Of a stretch of 64,000 nucleotides of DNA, positions 12,040 through 25,152 are shown piece by piece (within the stretch, counting starts at the first letter, position 1; each line of letters starts with the position of its first letter). The DNA comes from Epiperipatus broadwayi. Lineage: Eukaryota; Onychophora; Udeonychophora; Euonychophora; Peripatidae. Position numbers and translations under genes: made by a program. The stretch is from the NCBI GenBank assembly GCA_028023455.1, contig JAQFVV010012395.1, positions 7,383,998-7,447,997 on the forward strand, read 5' to 3'. The notes beneath the pieces are model-generated. The model was not told where the DNA came from and searched no databases. It saw only the letters and a list, made by a program, of their open reading frames with translations.

Positions 12040-13839
12040 CTAAAATAAAATAAAACGGTTTTAAACATATTCTGATATTATATTATTTTTATACTATCTA
12101 TCTTTCTTATTCTATCTAATAATACATCTCTGATTTTAATCACGTCTTTATAGATAAATATATTTATATTATATACTTTTGTAAACAATAGTACTAAGCT
12201 CTTTAAGATATATATATATACACACACACCAGGAGTGTATATTTTAAGTATTATTTAATCTGAATAAGTGGTTGCTAAATACAAATTAAAGAGATATCAA
12301 ATCTTCAAAGCCTACCTATAAATTTTTATATTATGTTATCCGTTGCTATATTGATAAAAGCAATTTAACCAAATTTACAGAATTTTTTTCTCTTATAAAA
12401 ATATAACTAGGATAAAATATTGCAAGAAATGATAGATGGCACTTTGAACATTTAATATCTTTTCAGTTTGTTTCACATAAATTTGCAGTGTTGCTACTTG
12501 TAAATTGATTTTTATATGCAATAAACATTTATCGGAGATTGCAAATACGAAATTAATTGATATTAAATCTTCACACATGGAAATTTCAAACTCGCATATC
12601 GCTAAACTGGGGACTCTATTTATTTAAAAAATTAATATTTATAAATTCAGTATAATATTATAAAATGTAATATATGTATGTAAGCGCTACAAATTAAATT
12701 TGAGATTTCATCAACTTCGCCTACTCTTTATTATTTTTATCTATTGGTTTTCTATCATTGTAATTACTTGACATACTATTTTATGAGTTTATATTGTAAA
12801 ATTTTTATGAATAATATTTACGCAAGTTCAGATTCATCCTTATTTGTAATTTAATCTGGTTCAAAATTTCCAGACATTATCTCGACTATATAAGCGTTTA
12901 TTTCAAGCTTTGATTAATCCAATGTTTCACGTATATATAGGGCAAAGTTCGTTATTATAGATTTGAAATACAGGCACTTTTAATTAAAAGGTTTGTATTC
13001 CAAAGTGACTTAATACATGGGTTAATAGTCTTTTTTAATATTATATCTCGACTTAAATATGCCCCAATAACAGGGACTTTGCTAGCGTAAGTAATAATTT
13101 TAATTTTATTACTAATTTATGTTTTTTCTGATTTGTTTCCCATGATAAGGCATTCGATTTTATAATATTTAGTTACTTCTCAGATTAGATACTATGGCAC
13201 ACACTTTCTGGGTTTGTATGTATATTTTCTTTAACTTTTGGTTAATAATTTGCAAATTGACAGTAAAAAGACTGAACTTATGTTTCGTAGAAATAAACAT
13301 TTACGTTCTAGTTAAATAGAACTTTGTCAGGAATCAACATTTATTTTATTTTTAAATATTAAAAAAAAAATCTTTCTCTTTTTATAGGTTCTTTCACTTT
13401 TTTAAACGTAAACTTTCTTTTCTATTTATATAATTTTTTATTTCAGTAATTTCTTCATGATAGATAATTTGTGAGAATTAAGCTTTCTCTTTTTTGTGCA
13501 ATTTCTTCTGCCACTTCGATATCTTAATATGTTAATGAAGTAAAACAATTCTATTTAATTAGTCTGACATTTTATATATTCCTATTGTTTAATGAGAAAT
13601 CAAAACAGGTAGGTACTTTAGGCTCACCACATGGACACATGATGATGTGCTGAAATATAGGATTTATGAATACAAAGTCTCCTTTAAAAAAGGTATGATG
13701 ATCAAAGAATATAAACCCATGATTGCCATTAGCAATAAGTAGCAATTTCTATCAACTTTTATTCAAAATTATTATATTATTTATTTACTTAAATTCATAA
13801 TAAAGTAATGAGTTAATTAATATGCAGTTGTTTTCCTGA
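12040..13839. other. Putative intronic, gene-free AT-rich sequence
   Basis: No further exon of the minus-strand gene could be picked out upstream of the acceptor at 12040. The open frame at 12393-12578 lacks any recognisable motif. Confidence 0.4.
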
Positions 13840-14560
13840 AGGTTTGTGATGATGGTATTTTTAATTGTATTTATACATTGGACTAGTTTAATAATCTAAT
13901 ATAAAGTATTGAAAGAATTAAAAAAAAAATGATTTTATTATTTTCAATGTACATTCAACAGTTAATAATAGGAAACAAGTTAGCATATGTATAACATTTG
14001 AGAGCTATTCTTCTTCTCTCTTCTTCAGGTGTTGCTGGATTGACCAGTGACAGTACTAGCATGGGAATCGAACCTGGACCCTTAGATTCTTGAATATTGA
14101 ATTTTAAGGTAATGCTCTAACAAATTGAGCCATCTTGACAAAGCAACAGACAGTAGAAATTTCATATACTTATCTATGAGGTTCATCCTGATTTCTCTAC
14201 TTTTGAAAACCACTAATCAAATTTGCTCTTAGGAAAAAGTGGAGAAATCAGGAGGAGCCTCATAGATAAGTATATAAAAATTCTATTGACTATGCCTTTG
14301 GCAGGATAGTTCAGTTAGTTAGAGCATTAATTTAAAATTCAGTATTCAAGAATCTAAAGGGCTAAGTTCGATTCCCTGGTCAAGCCAGTAACATTTGAAG
14401 AAGAAAGGAGAATAATATTCTCGGAAAAGTTCTGCAGATACAAACCAGTGTGCTTTTATTAACAGTTAACTGTGTTTTGAAAATTTAAATAAAGTTAAAT
14501 TTTTCTAAAGATATTCAAAACTGTATATTAGATGATGGAAATAGTCCAATATCTAAATAG
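13840..14560. mobile_element. Foldback element with inverted tRNA-Leu-like modules
   Basis: This is a palindrome centred near 14216. Around the centre, ATACTTATCTATGAGG..CATCCTGATTTCTC is mirrored by GAGAAATCAGGAGGAGCCTCATAGATAAGTAT. Each arm then carries a tRNA-like segment, minus on the left and plus on the right. The right one, 14298-14377, has GTTCAGTTAGTTAGAGC, a TTTAAAA anticodon loop (TAA), a long variable-arm-like TATTCAAGAATCT and the B-box AGTTCGATTCCC, which resembles tRNA-Leu(TAA). The left counterpart holds GGGAATCGAACCTGGACC. Outer arms pair TATACATTGGACTA.TTT near 13872 with AAATAGTCCAATATCTA near 14540. The same module and the same outer arms form 58206-58609. Confidence 0.85.
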
Positions 14561-17235
14561 AGTTAATATACTTTTTGTTTAAAAATAGAGTTTATTTTCA
14601 ATAAAACAAAATAAATATAAATAAAACATAAGCAAAGTAAATTATATTAGGGTTGAATGAATTTAAGTTAACATTATTAGTTCATTATTTGACTAGAATA
14701 AAGGATTTTATATGAACTGCAACAGTACAAGATTCACAGAAATGGTTTTAGGTATTTTAATGATGTAAAATGGATCATGGTTATCTCTAGAATAAAGTTT
14801 TCTTATCCTCCCTTGTGCAGAAAATTTCATGCCATAAAGTAAATAACTAAAAATCAGTACAAGATTGATGAGATCATTAATATTTATAAAATTATATAGA
14901 CAGATGTTATTTTTTTAATCAACAAAAACGACCAAAGATTGATTTCTGCATGCCCACATTAGTATAATAAATCCTGTCTAATATGTTAAACACAACTTCA
15001 CTTATTTTTTATTGCTACTAGGATATGAAGCTAAATTTGATATCAATTATTTAAAAAAAAGTAGATAATTTAGTTATAACATAGATGACGTAAGTGATTT
15101 TATTTTAGCATCAGACTAAAAGATGAATGCATGTAACTTTTAAATAATTACTATCAAGAAGTTAAAGATTTGGAATTTTTTATGTAATCATGAAAAAATT
15201 AAAATGAAAAAAAACTTGACGATACAGTTATATTAATGTTTGAAAATCAAAGTTATCATAATATGAATATGGATTAGTCATTTTTTTCCTAAACAGCAAT
15301 AAACCATTTATGTTTAGATGCTGTTGAATTTAAATTTGTGCAATTACGCTATAGTTTTTTGCTTATAGATACAAACCATTCCTAATAATTAACTTAAGGA
15401 AAGGTCTGTGATAAACTTTTTAAAATTCATCACAATAAACTTAGAAATAAATTTTCTTTTACAAAAACCCACTGATTATAAAATAAAGATTAACCAACCC
15501 ATTGCAGACAAGAGTTTTTATTCCTCCATAGTGCTGAGAAATAATGAAAGAGAAAATTATCAAACTTTGCTAAATGATGCTTTCTTATTTTTCCTCTGAA
15601 GAATAAGGCTGCATAGATATTTGCCCTGAAATGAATGAAAATTTACGGCAGTTTAACTTCTTATCTCATTTGCAACTAGATGGATTACATAAGAATGTTT
15701 TATTTTTTTTCTAACTGCATAAACTAATATATGTAACCTTGGTTCATTAACTCAGTGATTTGAATTGTTAATTGTTTAATCGGTTGTTGAATCTGTTCTA
15801 TATATAGCATGATATGATTTCTTCTCGGAGGTGCTATTTGAAGTATTTTTATATTCACCGTTTCTTTTTAGTATTACTAGCTGCAATTACAGGCCCACTT
15901 TAAAGAATAAATTGTTGTAAACGATTATAAAAAAAATGTTGTAGATACGGGATGTTTTATAATTTGAGGGAGCAGGTTCTACGCGGTTTTAGGCTAGTTG
16001 AAAGAATGTCCAACTTGAGATCAACTTGGGATCGGAAGTCCCAGGATCAATTTTGACCCTTGCAGGTCTGCCGTTTGAACTTAATTATGAACTCCCCGGA
16101 GCAATAAGGTCATATGCGTTTTTTCTTATGGAGCAAGAGGAGGACAAAATATAAGCTAATATTTTTACAAAATTTTTTAATAATTTTATACAAAAACCAA
16201 ACACCGAAATAAAATTGCCAAAATTATAAATATAAAACATTATTAATTAATTATAAGGTAAGTCTTAATGGTAGCATATGGATTGGTGAGCTAAAGGTGT
16301 TTGGATTAAAGTTTACTCTGCTAATTCGGTGCTCTGAATGTCAGGTGATCTCCTAGCATCTGTTAGATTACTATTTTTTAATGAAAAGCCAAAGATTATT
16401 TCATGACAAATAAATCTTTTCTGTTGAGGTTTATATTGTTAGAAGTATATATACTAAAGTAACAATTTGATACTCAGCACTTATATATTTTACAATTTTG
16501 ATAGTAAACAAATTTATTTACCTACTTAGACTTGCGAATAATATATTCAAAATTTTGACTTGTTGTCAAAAATAAAATTTACTGATAGTTAATGCATATT
16601 CTTTAGGATAGATAAAATGACCGAGAATATTTTGATCTCCAAGGTTCAATGTCGGCCACTAAAAAATGTTGAACATAATTTTCAATCGTTAAGAAAATAA
16701 AATCATAGTATATAGATTTTGATATTCTATGCAATTATGATCTGTTTCAATAAACTACACAAAACCTACTGCCTTTTTTCTGCCATTTATAGTCATTTAG
16801 GGGGAAAACCTAACTATATATTGTGATACGTAATCTATCTACACACAGAGAAATCTTTATAAGCTTTAATTTAATTGCACTATTTACCACAATATTTTTC
16901 ATTTAAAATTATAATTTTAGTTGTAAAGATAATGCATAACTTGTTCGATTTTGATTTTTTAGCAAAATTTAGACAACATCAGCTTACATTAGTATTATCT
17001 ATGCAATGATGTTAAAATTTTTAGAGTTTTGATTGCTATGCAAAATGATTCATTTTATTAAAGATACTACTCGCCAGTATCATCATCAATAAATTTAAAA
17101 AATATATGAAAATGTTCATTCAAACAGTAATTTAACATTTTATAATTGTTAAACGATGGAAAAGAATAATAATAAATTAATTCTGATATAAATTTTATGT
17201 CACTGTAAATAATTTGAAAACCTAATAATTTTTTT
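14561..17235. other. Gene-free region with one GC-richer island
   Basis: No exon is supported. The island at about 16000-16130 (TCAACTTGGGATCGGAAGTC and neighbours) has a repeat-like, less AT-rich composition but no identified family. The plus-strand frame at 15408-15599 has no motif. Confidence 0.45.
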
Positions 17236-17349
17236 AAAAAAAAGTGTCAAGCATTGGTGGTCGAGAGGTCAGTGCTTTACAAACAGTTGTTCCGGGTTAG
17301 CAGGTTCGCTGCCCGGCTGATGCTATGACACATAAGAGAAAAAAAAGTG
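17236..17349 (+). mobile_element. tRNA-Gly-derived SINE with short target duplication
   Basis: The body at about 17247-17338 starts GTCAAGCATTGGTGGTCGAG, has the B-box GGTTCGCTGCCCGG and the tail GATGCTATGACACATAAGA plus A-run. Flanking AAAAAAAAGTG at 17236 and about 17339 is a plausible target duplication, although it is A-rich. Part of the D-arm/anticodon region is deleted (GGTCAGTGCTTTACAAACAG) relative to the copy at 36617. Confidence 0.85.
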
Positions 17350-18559
17350 AGTTCTCGTGGACAAGGTTAAAAACACATTCTACCTGCCAATAGTATTTTA
17401 TATGGTGAAATAAAATATTTTTCTAAAATTATCAAAATTTACTGTTTAAGAATTTTTATTTTATTAGAAAATAATTCATATTTTTTATCATATAAACATT
17501 GATGAATGTGTATGTGCTTAAAATATATGTATATATCAATATTTTATAACTGCTAAAAATCTCCCAGCAAGTCATCTTTTATTAAATATAATTAACTACA
17601 TCGCATTTCACATTACATCTTCAGTAATAGACAAACCAGAAACATCTGATTGCTATCTGATTATTTATACATGTACTCAATAACCTTTACTCCTCTTCAC
17701 ATTTTTGAAACTTATGAACAATGATGCCATAAAAGACAAATGGTTCCCAAGATTCATTTTGTGAAGATCAGCATTCATCAGTTAATCTAGGTCACAATCT
17801 TTCGCATATATTTTACCATATGTTCAATATTTGTCAGTAGTAAATTGTCACATTTTGATTACTCAAGCACAACTTTGGCACAATCTACTTTTGATTAAAA
17901 AAACTCGACGATTATCATTTATTATATGAGATGAACAGATATTAACAACCTTTTTCGAATATCCTTATCACTAATCATTTATTAAACTGATTATTTATAT
18001 GGATGACAAATATGGACAATAATATTAGTAAGCTTCAATTAATATGTAAGAAACCATTTATAACGTTATTTTAAATTATCTTTCAGCAATAATCACAAAC
18101 TTTTTCTATCTACTTTAGTAGATAAGTGTTGATGTAATCCAATATAATGAATTACATTAAATAAAAGATAATATCCTGGAAATTTTTCACCATACGTTTA
18201 AATTATTGCCAGTCTAAAAGTGAGTATGGCCATTTCAACTCCAAATTTAGAAAAAGAAAAGAGAGGGAAAAAACTACTCTGAAAATGAGTTTTTTTTCGG
18301 GGCGACTATACAAATCAATCTGTGAAACACAAATATTCCACATATAGAACATGCTGCAGGATTTATTTTCCTATGATGAAATACTCCATCTGTGTTGGAT
18401 CTCAACAACTAACTCCACCTTTCAACTTAAAGAACTACTGATATATTTTAACTAGTTTTTATTCTCAAGTTGCTAACAATCCAAGATAGAAATTGCTAAG
18501 GATTTTTTTTCTGCTATTGGATGATAAAGAACTTAAATTTCTTGAAAATTAATTAATAA
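17350..18559. other. Gene-free region with a degenerate foldback fragment
   Basis: At 17745-17815 the phrases CCCAAGATTCATTTTGTG and CATCAGTTAATCTAGGTCAC resemble the conserved segment found in the elements at 10378-10886 and 24003-24733. This suggests an old, solo fragment. The rest shows no feature. Confidence 0.45.
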
Positions 18560-20640
18560 ACAAATCTTTATAAGTGCAATCAGAACGCTAAGAGCATTCT
18601 GTAAATCATCTTTTGAACTGGTCAAAATAGCATAATCATCAGCATACTGGAAATCCAGAATCCAAGAAGATGGGTTTTTGTACTTGCTTTAAAATCAAAT
18701 TACAATTCCACCAATAAAATCTGTATCATATCTTGATCCCTGTCTGATTAAGATGCCTATAAAGAATTTCAAAAACCACTGTCATAAAAATTGAAAATAA
18801 TGTTGGAGCAAATAAACAAACTTGTTAACACCAGTTTTCATTTCAAATGCTTCAGATATTTCATCTCCACCAATAACAATTCTTCTCATTCCATCATCTA
18901 GAAATTGTATAATAGGAATAAATTATGGTAGAACAGTGCCATAAATATATTCTAGTAATAGAATCAAATGCTTTAACCAAATCAATAAAAGCAATATATA
19001 AATCATTCATTTGTTCCAGAACCCTTTTTCTTTGCATTTGCTTCGCAACAAAAATCATATTTTTAATGTTTCTCGATTCCATGAAATCACATTGAATATC
19101 TGGAAACCATCTCTAACTAAAAGTAACGTATCCAATAAAATTCTTAAAAATACATTTACTGTAATGGACAATAATATTTTTTAATAAAAATCTTGTCTAT
19201 TTCCTTTGTCTTTAAAATCTGAAGTAATAAAAGCTTTCTTAAGTTCGGATAGCACAATTTCATGAATTCAGATATTCCTCAAAATTTCCAATATTTTTGT
19301 AACTAATATATCACCACCATATCTTAAAATTTCTCCATGTATTTCACCAGGAGCTGCATCCTTTCTATTTTTAAAATTACAAAGAGCTATTTGACTTCAT
19401 TAAACCGAATATCTTTGTCCAAATTTAAATGAGTAGATAAAATGGATATATCATTAAAAGTAGTCATCTCAATTCTTGTATCATTATTCAAAAGATGGTC
19501 AAAAGACTTCTTCCACCTGTTCAAAATATCACTGTCATCATATAAGAGAGTGACATTGGTGAATTTAATATGACTGTGATATCATTTCTCAGGTCCATAT
19601 GGTGCTTTCAGTATATCAAAATAGATATAGAATGATCATAATCAGTGAATATTTGTATCCTTTTTTACAGTTTTAATCCACAAATATTTTTAAACCTTCT
19701 TGTCAATGGTTGAACTTCTGTCTTCAGAGTTTTTGTATTCGTTATGAAGTTTCACATTTAATCTAATAATTTGCCAAACAGAGAATACTGCATAATAAAT
19801 AATATTTCTGTAGTATAATGATCACTTCACCACTCTGACCCAAAAGCAATACCTACTTTGCCTGAGAATAGAGTAATACAAGTAACATCATACAAATATT
19901 ATTCATTAAGTAGATGATATCTAGTCTAATGAATAATTAATACAAATTATTAATATACTTTCATTAAGTGTGACACTTATCAATTAGAAAATATCACATA
20001 CTTCTTTTTGATTAAATCAATAATAGATCATTATCAGAAAAACAGTTATAATTTTTCTTTGTAATGAACCCATGAATAAATTTACTTGTATCCAGAACAT
20101 ACTTCTTAAGAGAATTTAATGCTTTGGTAATATGACATATCCTAAAGATGTAAATTAGCAATTTTAGTGTTGGAATTTAATACTACATTAGATTTTTCTA
20201 AAGAAAGACTTTACACTGATTTTTTTGGGAATATGATTGGAATAATGTCTTAAATGTAACCATTAATCCTGTAGGCTATTAATCTATGATCTTTTCAATA
20301 ATCTGAGTGTGCAAATGCTCTTGTAAGGTGAACTTCTCTTGTGTTCTGACTCCTAACAACAACGTAATCTATTAAATGCCATTGTTTTGAGCATGGATGT
20401 ATCCATGATATTTTGTGGTAGTTTTCATGCCTAAAAAGTATTCATGCTAATCAATCCATGTGTTGTGCTAGTCAATCTATGTGTTATGCATAAATGTAAT
20501 AAGAAGTCATTTGAATTTATAGTTCCATTATCACTATTTCCATTAACTTTTGGCCAGAGTCTATTATTTGTCCAACATGTGCTTTAAAGTCTTCAAAAAG
20601 AAAAATGTGATATTTTAATGGGATTGCTGTAATAATGCGA
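18560..20640 (-). pseudogene. Non-LTR retrotransposon remnant: endonuclease end plus reverse transcriptase
   Basis: The minus strand carries successive fragments of a LINE ORF2-type polyprotein in the correct order. Near 20290-20410 a translation resembling WIHPCSKQWHLIDYVVVRS with TREVHLTRAF.HSD.. marks the end of the apurinic-type endonuclease. At 19082-18894 NMIFVAKQMQRKRVLEQMND and LYIAFIDLVKAFDSI form the reverse transcriptase A region with its catalytic Asp. At 18656-18614 DFQYADDYAILTSS is the YADD catalytic box. Frameshifts and stops occur throughout, and an AT-rich repeat segment (19795-19965) shared with 24003-24220 interrupts it. The clade is not assigned, but it is distinct from the RTE-like copies in this window. 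Confidence 0.85.
19795..19965 (+). repeat. Dispersed repeat segment inserted in the retrotransposon remnant
   Basis: ATAATATTTCTGTAGTATAATG and the following CACTTCACCACTCTGACCC match 24003-24050. TCTAGTCTAATGAATAATTAATAC with ATTATTAATATACTT matches 24166-24210 and 24746-24780. It appears to be an internally deleted version of the arm of the compound foldback at 24003-24733. Confidence 0.6.
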
Positions 20641-23600
20641 TTCAACGAGGATTTATTGCTCTAAATATTTTTAATAAATAAGAAACAAACTTTAGCGAAC
20701 TCTAGAACGAATTTTCACTTTAATGCCAGTAATTATTGTAACGTAAAACAAACATATAGATTTCTCACATGATGTATGTTTCAATTCCAATCTAGCTTGG
20801 TACACTGTGAGTTTAAAAATCTGTCAACTACATTATAATAATATCCATATTTATTTAATACAAAAAATCCTAATCACTTTCGACATAGTGGATTGTTGTT
20901 TGGATTATTAGCCTACTATGACGTATTATTAAATAAAAATTAATAAGATTAATGTTTAAATATGCTTTAGAAGACTAAAATTTGTTTCTCATTCATTTTG
21001 TATATACAGTAAGCTACGCTACAGAAATCTTTTAAAATAAATGTCATAGAATAAACGCATTTGCTCACAAAATTTACACAACAATTGCAAAGCCCTACAA
21101 TGAAATAATAACATATTTTCTCTTTTCCACGCAAAAACTTAATTTTCAATTTAGTTGACTTACTTTTATCTATCTCTAATAGTAAAAGTGTCGTATTACA
21201 TACATTTTTATTTAAAAGTATTCTAAGTATATAGTAATAATTCTGTTATGAGACATAAAAGTAGAATTTAGAAGTGAATTAATATTTGCATAAAAAAATT
21301 AAAAACCACTGCAAAATTATTATACATATCCTTGTTTAAAATCGTTGTTATGTACTTTATAATAATTTAGCTATATAACAAAAGTTTATTAATAGTGATG
21401 CAAAAAAATAAAAATAAAAATCATGTAAGTTGTCAATTTAGTTCACTTATCTCTTTTTACCTCTATCAAAAATATTGTACATATATTTTAAAGGTATTTT
21501 TCTAGGTTCCTGTAGTGAAATAAATGTAATCAAGAGGCATAAAAGTCAAGTGTGAAAGTTTATTAATGTTGATGTAAAAAAAAAATCAAAATGAGAGTTT
21601 AATAAAATGATAAAAAACTAAGAGTTAAGCATAGAATCATTAAATTGCTAAATATTATTGGCTAAAAACAGTTGCATGTTATGCTACCGGCTGAAATAGC
21701 AAGAATGTGTTTTAAGACTTTTCACTACATTTCAGCTTTGTGAAAAACACCAGATATCGTATTATGAGCTTATTTGCATTTAATGTTTCTTGTACAATTT
21801 ATTCAACTTCATTTAGGTTTTTTTTTTGCCGTTCTTTTCATGAGGCAAACAAATAGTGTCAAAAATTGAGTAATTAAAAAAAAGATCATTTCCAAAGAAA
21901 GTAAACTGTAAAGTTGTTATGATTTAAATTCTAAACACAGCATAATTAAATTAACAATCTATACTGTTTTTTAAAAAAATAATTTAAAAAGTGAGTGCAT
22001 AGGTAGTGAAAATGATTCTATATTGTAAAATTTAAGAACTAATACAAACTATTTTGGCTAATAAAAATTAATCAAAAGCAAATACTCTATGTTGCCATCA
22101 ATGAGACAATCATTTGTAGAAAGACTAAATAATTGTTAGAAAAGATGATAAATCTGCATTATATATTCATTACTTGAAATATGGGCGTAGCATAGATACA
22201 AAAAGTATTAAACCTTTAAATTACATCAAAGATCCAAAAAGAAGACAAATATATAAAACATACTATATTAAAATTAATTTGAATAATTGTATAAATATTT
22301 ACAAGACTTTTACAAATTTAGTTAACAATTGGTTAATTAAAAATGAATAAAAAATTATATAAGATGATATATATATATATAATTGTAAAAAATGCATGTA
22401 ATATTTATTTAATGTATTCTTATGATAACGTCAATTATTTTGTAATTATTGGATTTATATATGAGGGTTTTGATTTATTTTAATGATTTACATTGTTATT
22501 GCTTGTTTTAATTCCATTATTGAACACTAGATGATTTTATATCTCAAATAATTTGTTAACGTTAAATAGATTATTTACATTTGAAAAGGGCACCAAACCA
22601 GGAGCTGAAAAAGTCTTTTTATATGTAAAATTGTTATTGATATTTATATAGCTGTTATAACGAATTTATTAATATTTTCTAATTATAATTGTAAGAATCA
22701 ATTTTTGCTGGCTTCTCATACAAATACTTTTTCTGTGAAGGAGCTTTTGCTAACAAAATATAGTTTACCAAAGCTGAATTATATTGTAGTTATAAGATAA
22801 AGTGAAGCCATATTATCTCCAAAAAAAAATTGGAAATTTTGAAATCAGTAATCTGAATTTTTATTAGGATATGTAATTTTACATTTTAATTTTTTGCTTT
22901 CGCTAAACTTTAAAAAAAAACTTTAGCTTTTTAAAACATAATCGTGCAGTATGTACAGCAATTATTTTTATATATATATTATTTTGCTATTTAAATGATA
23001 GTTCTTAATCTCGGTTTTGAAACAATTATCCCTAAATATAAGAATTTCATTATAACCTACAGTGACTAATAACATAATGAATAGCATTCGGGAATTAGTT
23101 TATTCATTTCAGTAGACCCCATCGTAATTTATAATTTGATTTACAAGTTCAAAACTTTTTACACACACAATTATAAAACCATCTATTTAAAATAAATAGA
23201 TTGTTTATTATTAATCATTTCTTAGGTTAGTGATTATCATATCTTTGACCTAGCGGTAAACGTTCAACTGACTTAAAGATTAATAAATTTGTGTTTTGAT
23301 GAAACATAAATATATGAAATAATTAATCCATTATCATTGTTCTTAATATCATTTTTAGGTATTCTTAAAATATCAATTTCATCGTACATTTCTGAAAACA
23401 TAATAATAAAGACATTTGAGAAAAACAAATATGTATTTCATGCTGAATCAGGATTTTTCAGTTGACCTGATATTGAGAAGTACAGAACAAATTGTGAAGT
23501 TGTGGCTTAGAAATTATGATCCGGGACAATTAAAAAGAATGTTAGTTTAACACAAATTGCATTTTACGTATTTGTTTTTGCAGATGTCTTTATTTACATG

Positions 23601-24002
23601 CTTCAAGAATGTGTGGAAGAATAGCCATTTTAAGCACATCTAATATATGAAATTTACTTAAAAGTTTTCAAGAGCCTAAAAGCCATTAAAGTTATATTGA
23701 AAAACATTAGAGTGAAATTTTTTTTTGAAGAATCAAAAAATTATTTGATTTTAAATATATATTCTTCTTCATCTGGAATAAAACTAAATGTTTTGACTAG
23801 ATGGTCTAGCATAAAACCATTTAAATAGTAAATTTAATATAACATAACTCCTCTGATATTTGATCAGGCATGATTTTAAATAATATTAAACATCTGGGAA
23901 ATGCTAAAATAGAAGCTTAGTTTAAGTGAAAGAATACTGTTAATTTCTAAATTCTTAAGTTCATTGAAACATTTTGAAAAACCTTAATTATACTTAATGA
24001 AT
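20641..24002. other. Gene-free AT-rich region
   Basis: No coding exon, RNA gene or repeat class was recognised in this long, AT-rich stretch. The minus-strand frame at 20967-21149 is short and without motifs. Poly-A/T runs and short TA tracts (for example near 22362-22380) are the only local structure. Confidence 0.45.
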
Positions 24003-24733
24003 AATATTTCTGTAACATAATTTTCATTTCACCACTCTCTCCCAAGATTGGGACTGGCTTCTATCCATTTTTAACACTTTATGGAAGGATGCAGTTATAA
24101 ATATATGACCAAAGACATGTAATAAAGTTGTATGATTCCCAAGATGTACATTTCATTAAGATCTCTAATCTAATACATGACTAATAAAAATTATTAATAT
24201 GCTTCTATCAAAAGGTTTGTGTTAAAGTTATGAGGGCAAGAAATTTGACGCTGGCTATCATAAAGATATGGTAAAAAATTGTGATCTGGACCAACTGATG
24301 AGTAGCTGGTTCAGCATGAAATATACATCTTAAGCCAATAAACATCATATGACCACCACCTCATATGCTTGTGTATAACTGTTGTTAAAACAGGCAAAAC
24401 TCACTATTTGTATTACCACACACAGATCCAAGGCTCCTCACTGATGAAGGCCACAAGCTAGAAACTAGTCTGGGGATATTGGATGATAGGCACAAATGGG
24501 AATTTTGTGTGCAGGCCTTCTGGCATCCATTGATTACTCTAGCTTGCTGTGCGTGGCAATATGTATAGTGAGTTTTGCCTGTTTTTAAATATACATCTTG
24601 GGGATCATAATTTTTTTTCATGTCTTTGATCATATGATTATGTCTACACTCCTCTACAAGGTGTTAAAATGGATAGAAACCAGTCATTTCCTTGCTTGAG
24701 AGGTATAGTAAAAATTACACTACAGAAATATTT
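24003..24733. mobile_element. Compound foldback element with a nested palindrome
   Basis: The outer arm 24003-24152 is the inverted complement of 24593-24733. Shared phrases include AATATTTCTGTA, TGACTGGTTTCTATCCATTT-like and TGATCCCCAAGATGTATATT. Between them lies a second palindrome, 24387-24586, that begins AAAACAGGCAAAACTCACTAT and ends with its complement. It contains the CTCACTGATGAAGGCCACAA and GGCATCCATTGATTACTCTA segments also found at 57408-57890 and 62643-63806. The AT-rich segment just outside or after the arms (24153-24220 and 24735-24785) is repeated in direct orientation. The minus-strand frame at 24385-24633 lies inside this palindrome and is not considered a gene. Confidence 0.82.
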
Positions 24734-24785
24734 AGTGAATAATCTCTAGTCTCAATGAATGACTAATAAAAATTATTAATAATCT

Positions 24786-25152
24786 TATGTGCACTTTCAA
24801 AAATATTGTTTTAAATAGTTGTCTTCAATTATAAATTTAAAAATAAACAAGTTAATGACAAAATTATTTAGAAAATATACACCAAGCCATAGCAAAAATT
24901 ATCACTGAACTATTGGATCATAGAATTTATGCAGCCTCGTTGTGCCATTCCATGAAGACATGAACAAATGAAATATAGACTTTTTAACTTTTTCATGTTT
25001 TTTTTTTTTTTTTTTACAAAAAATATTTCACAAAAATCTTAGAGGATTTTACTTGGGAACTATACTTGATGTTAATTATAAACCTGGTTCACCTAAGTAG
25101 TTCTGCCATCTTGTGAAAGCTTGGGCAATCAATAGATGTCTAATAGCAATGT
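24786..25152. other. Gene-free spacer before repeat copy 2
   Basis: No exon is seen. A poly-T run of about 19 bases occurs at 24997-25015. TGCCATCTTGTGAAAGCTTG near 25105 looks like dispersed-repeat sequence but was not matched elsewhere in the window. Confidence 0.4.

Noticed and set aside
24385-24633. 82-residue minus-strand open frame
   Set aside because: It lies within a palindromic repeat whose relatives at 57408 and 62643 do not keep the frame.
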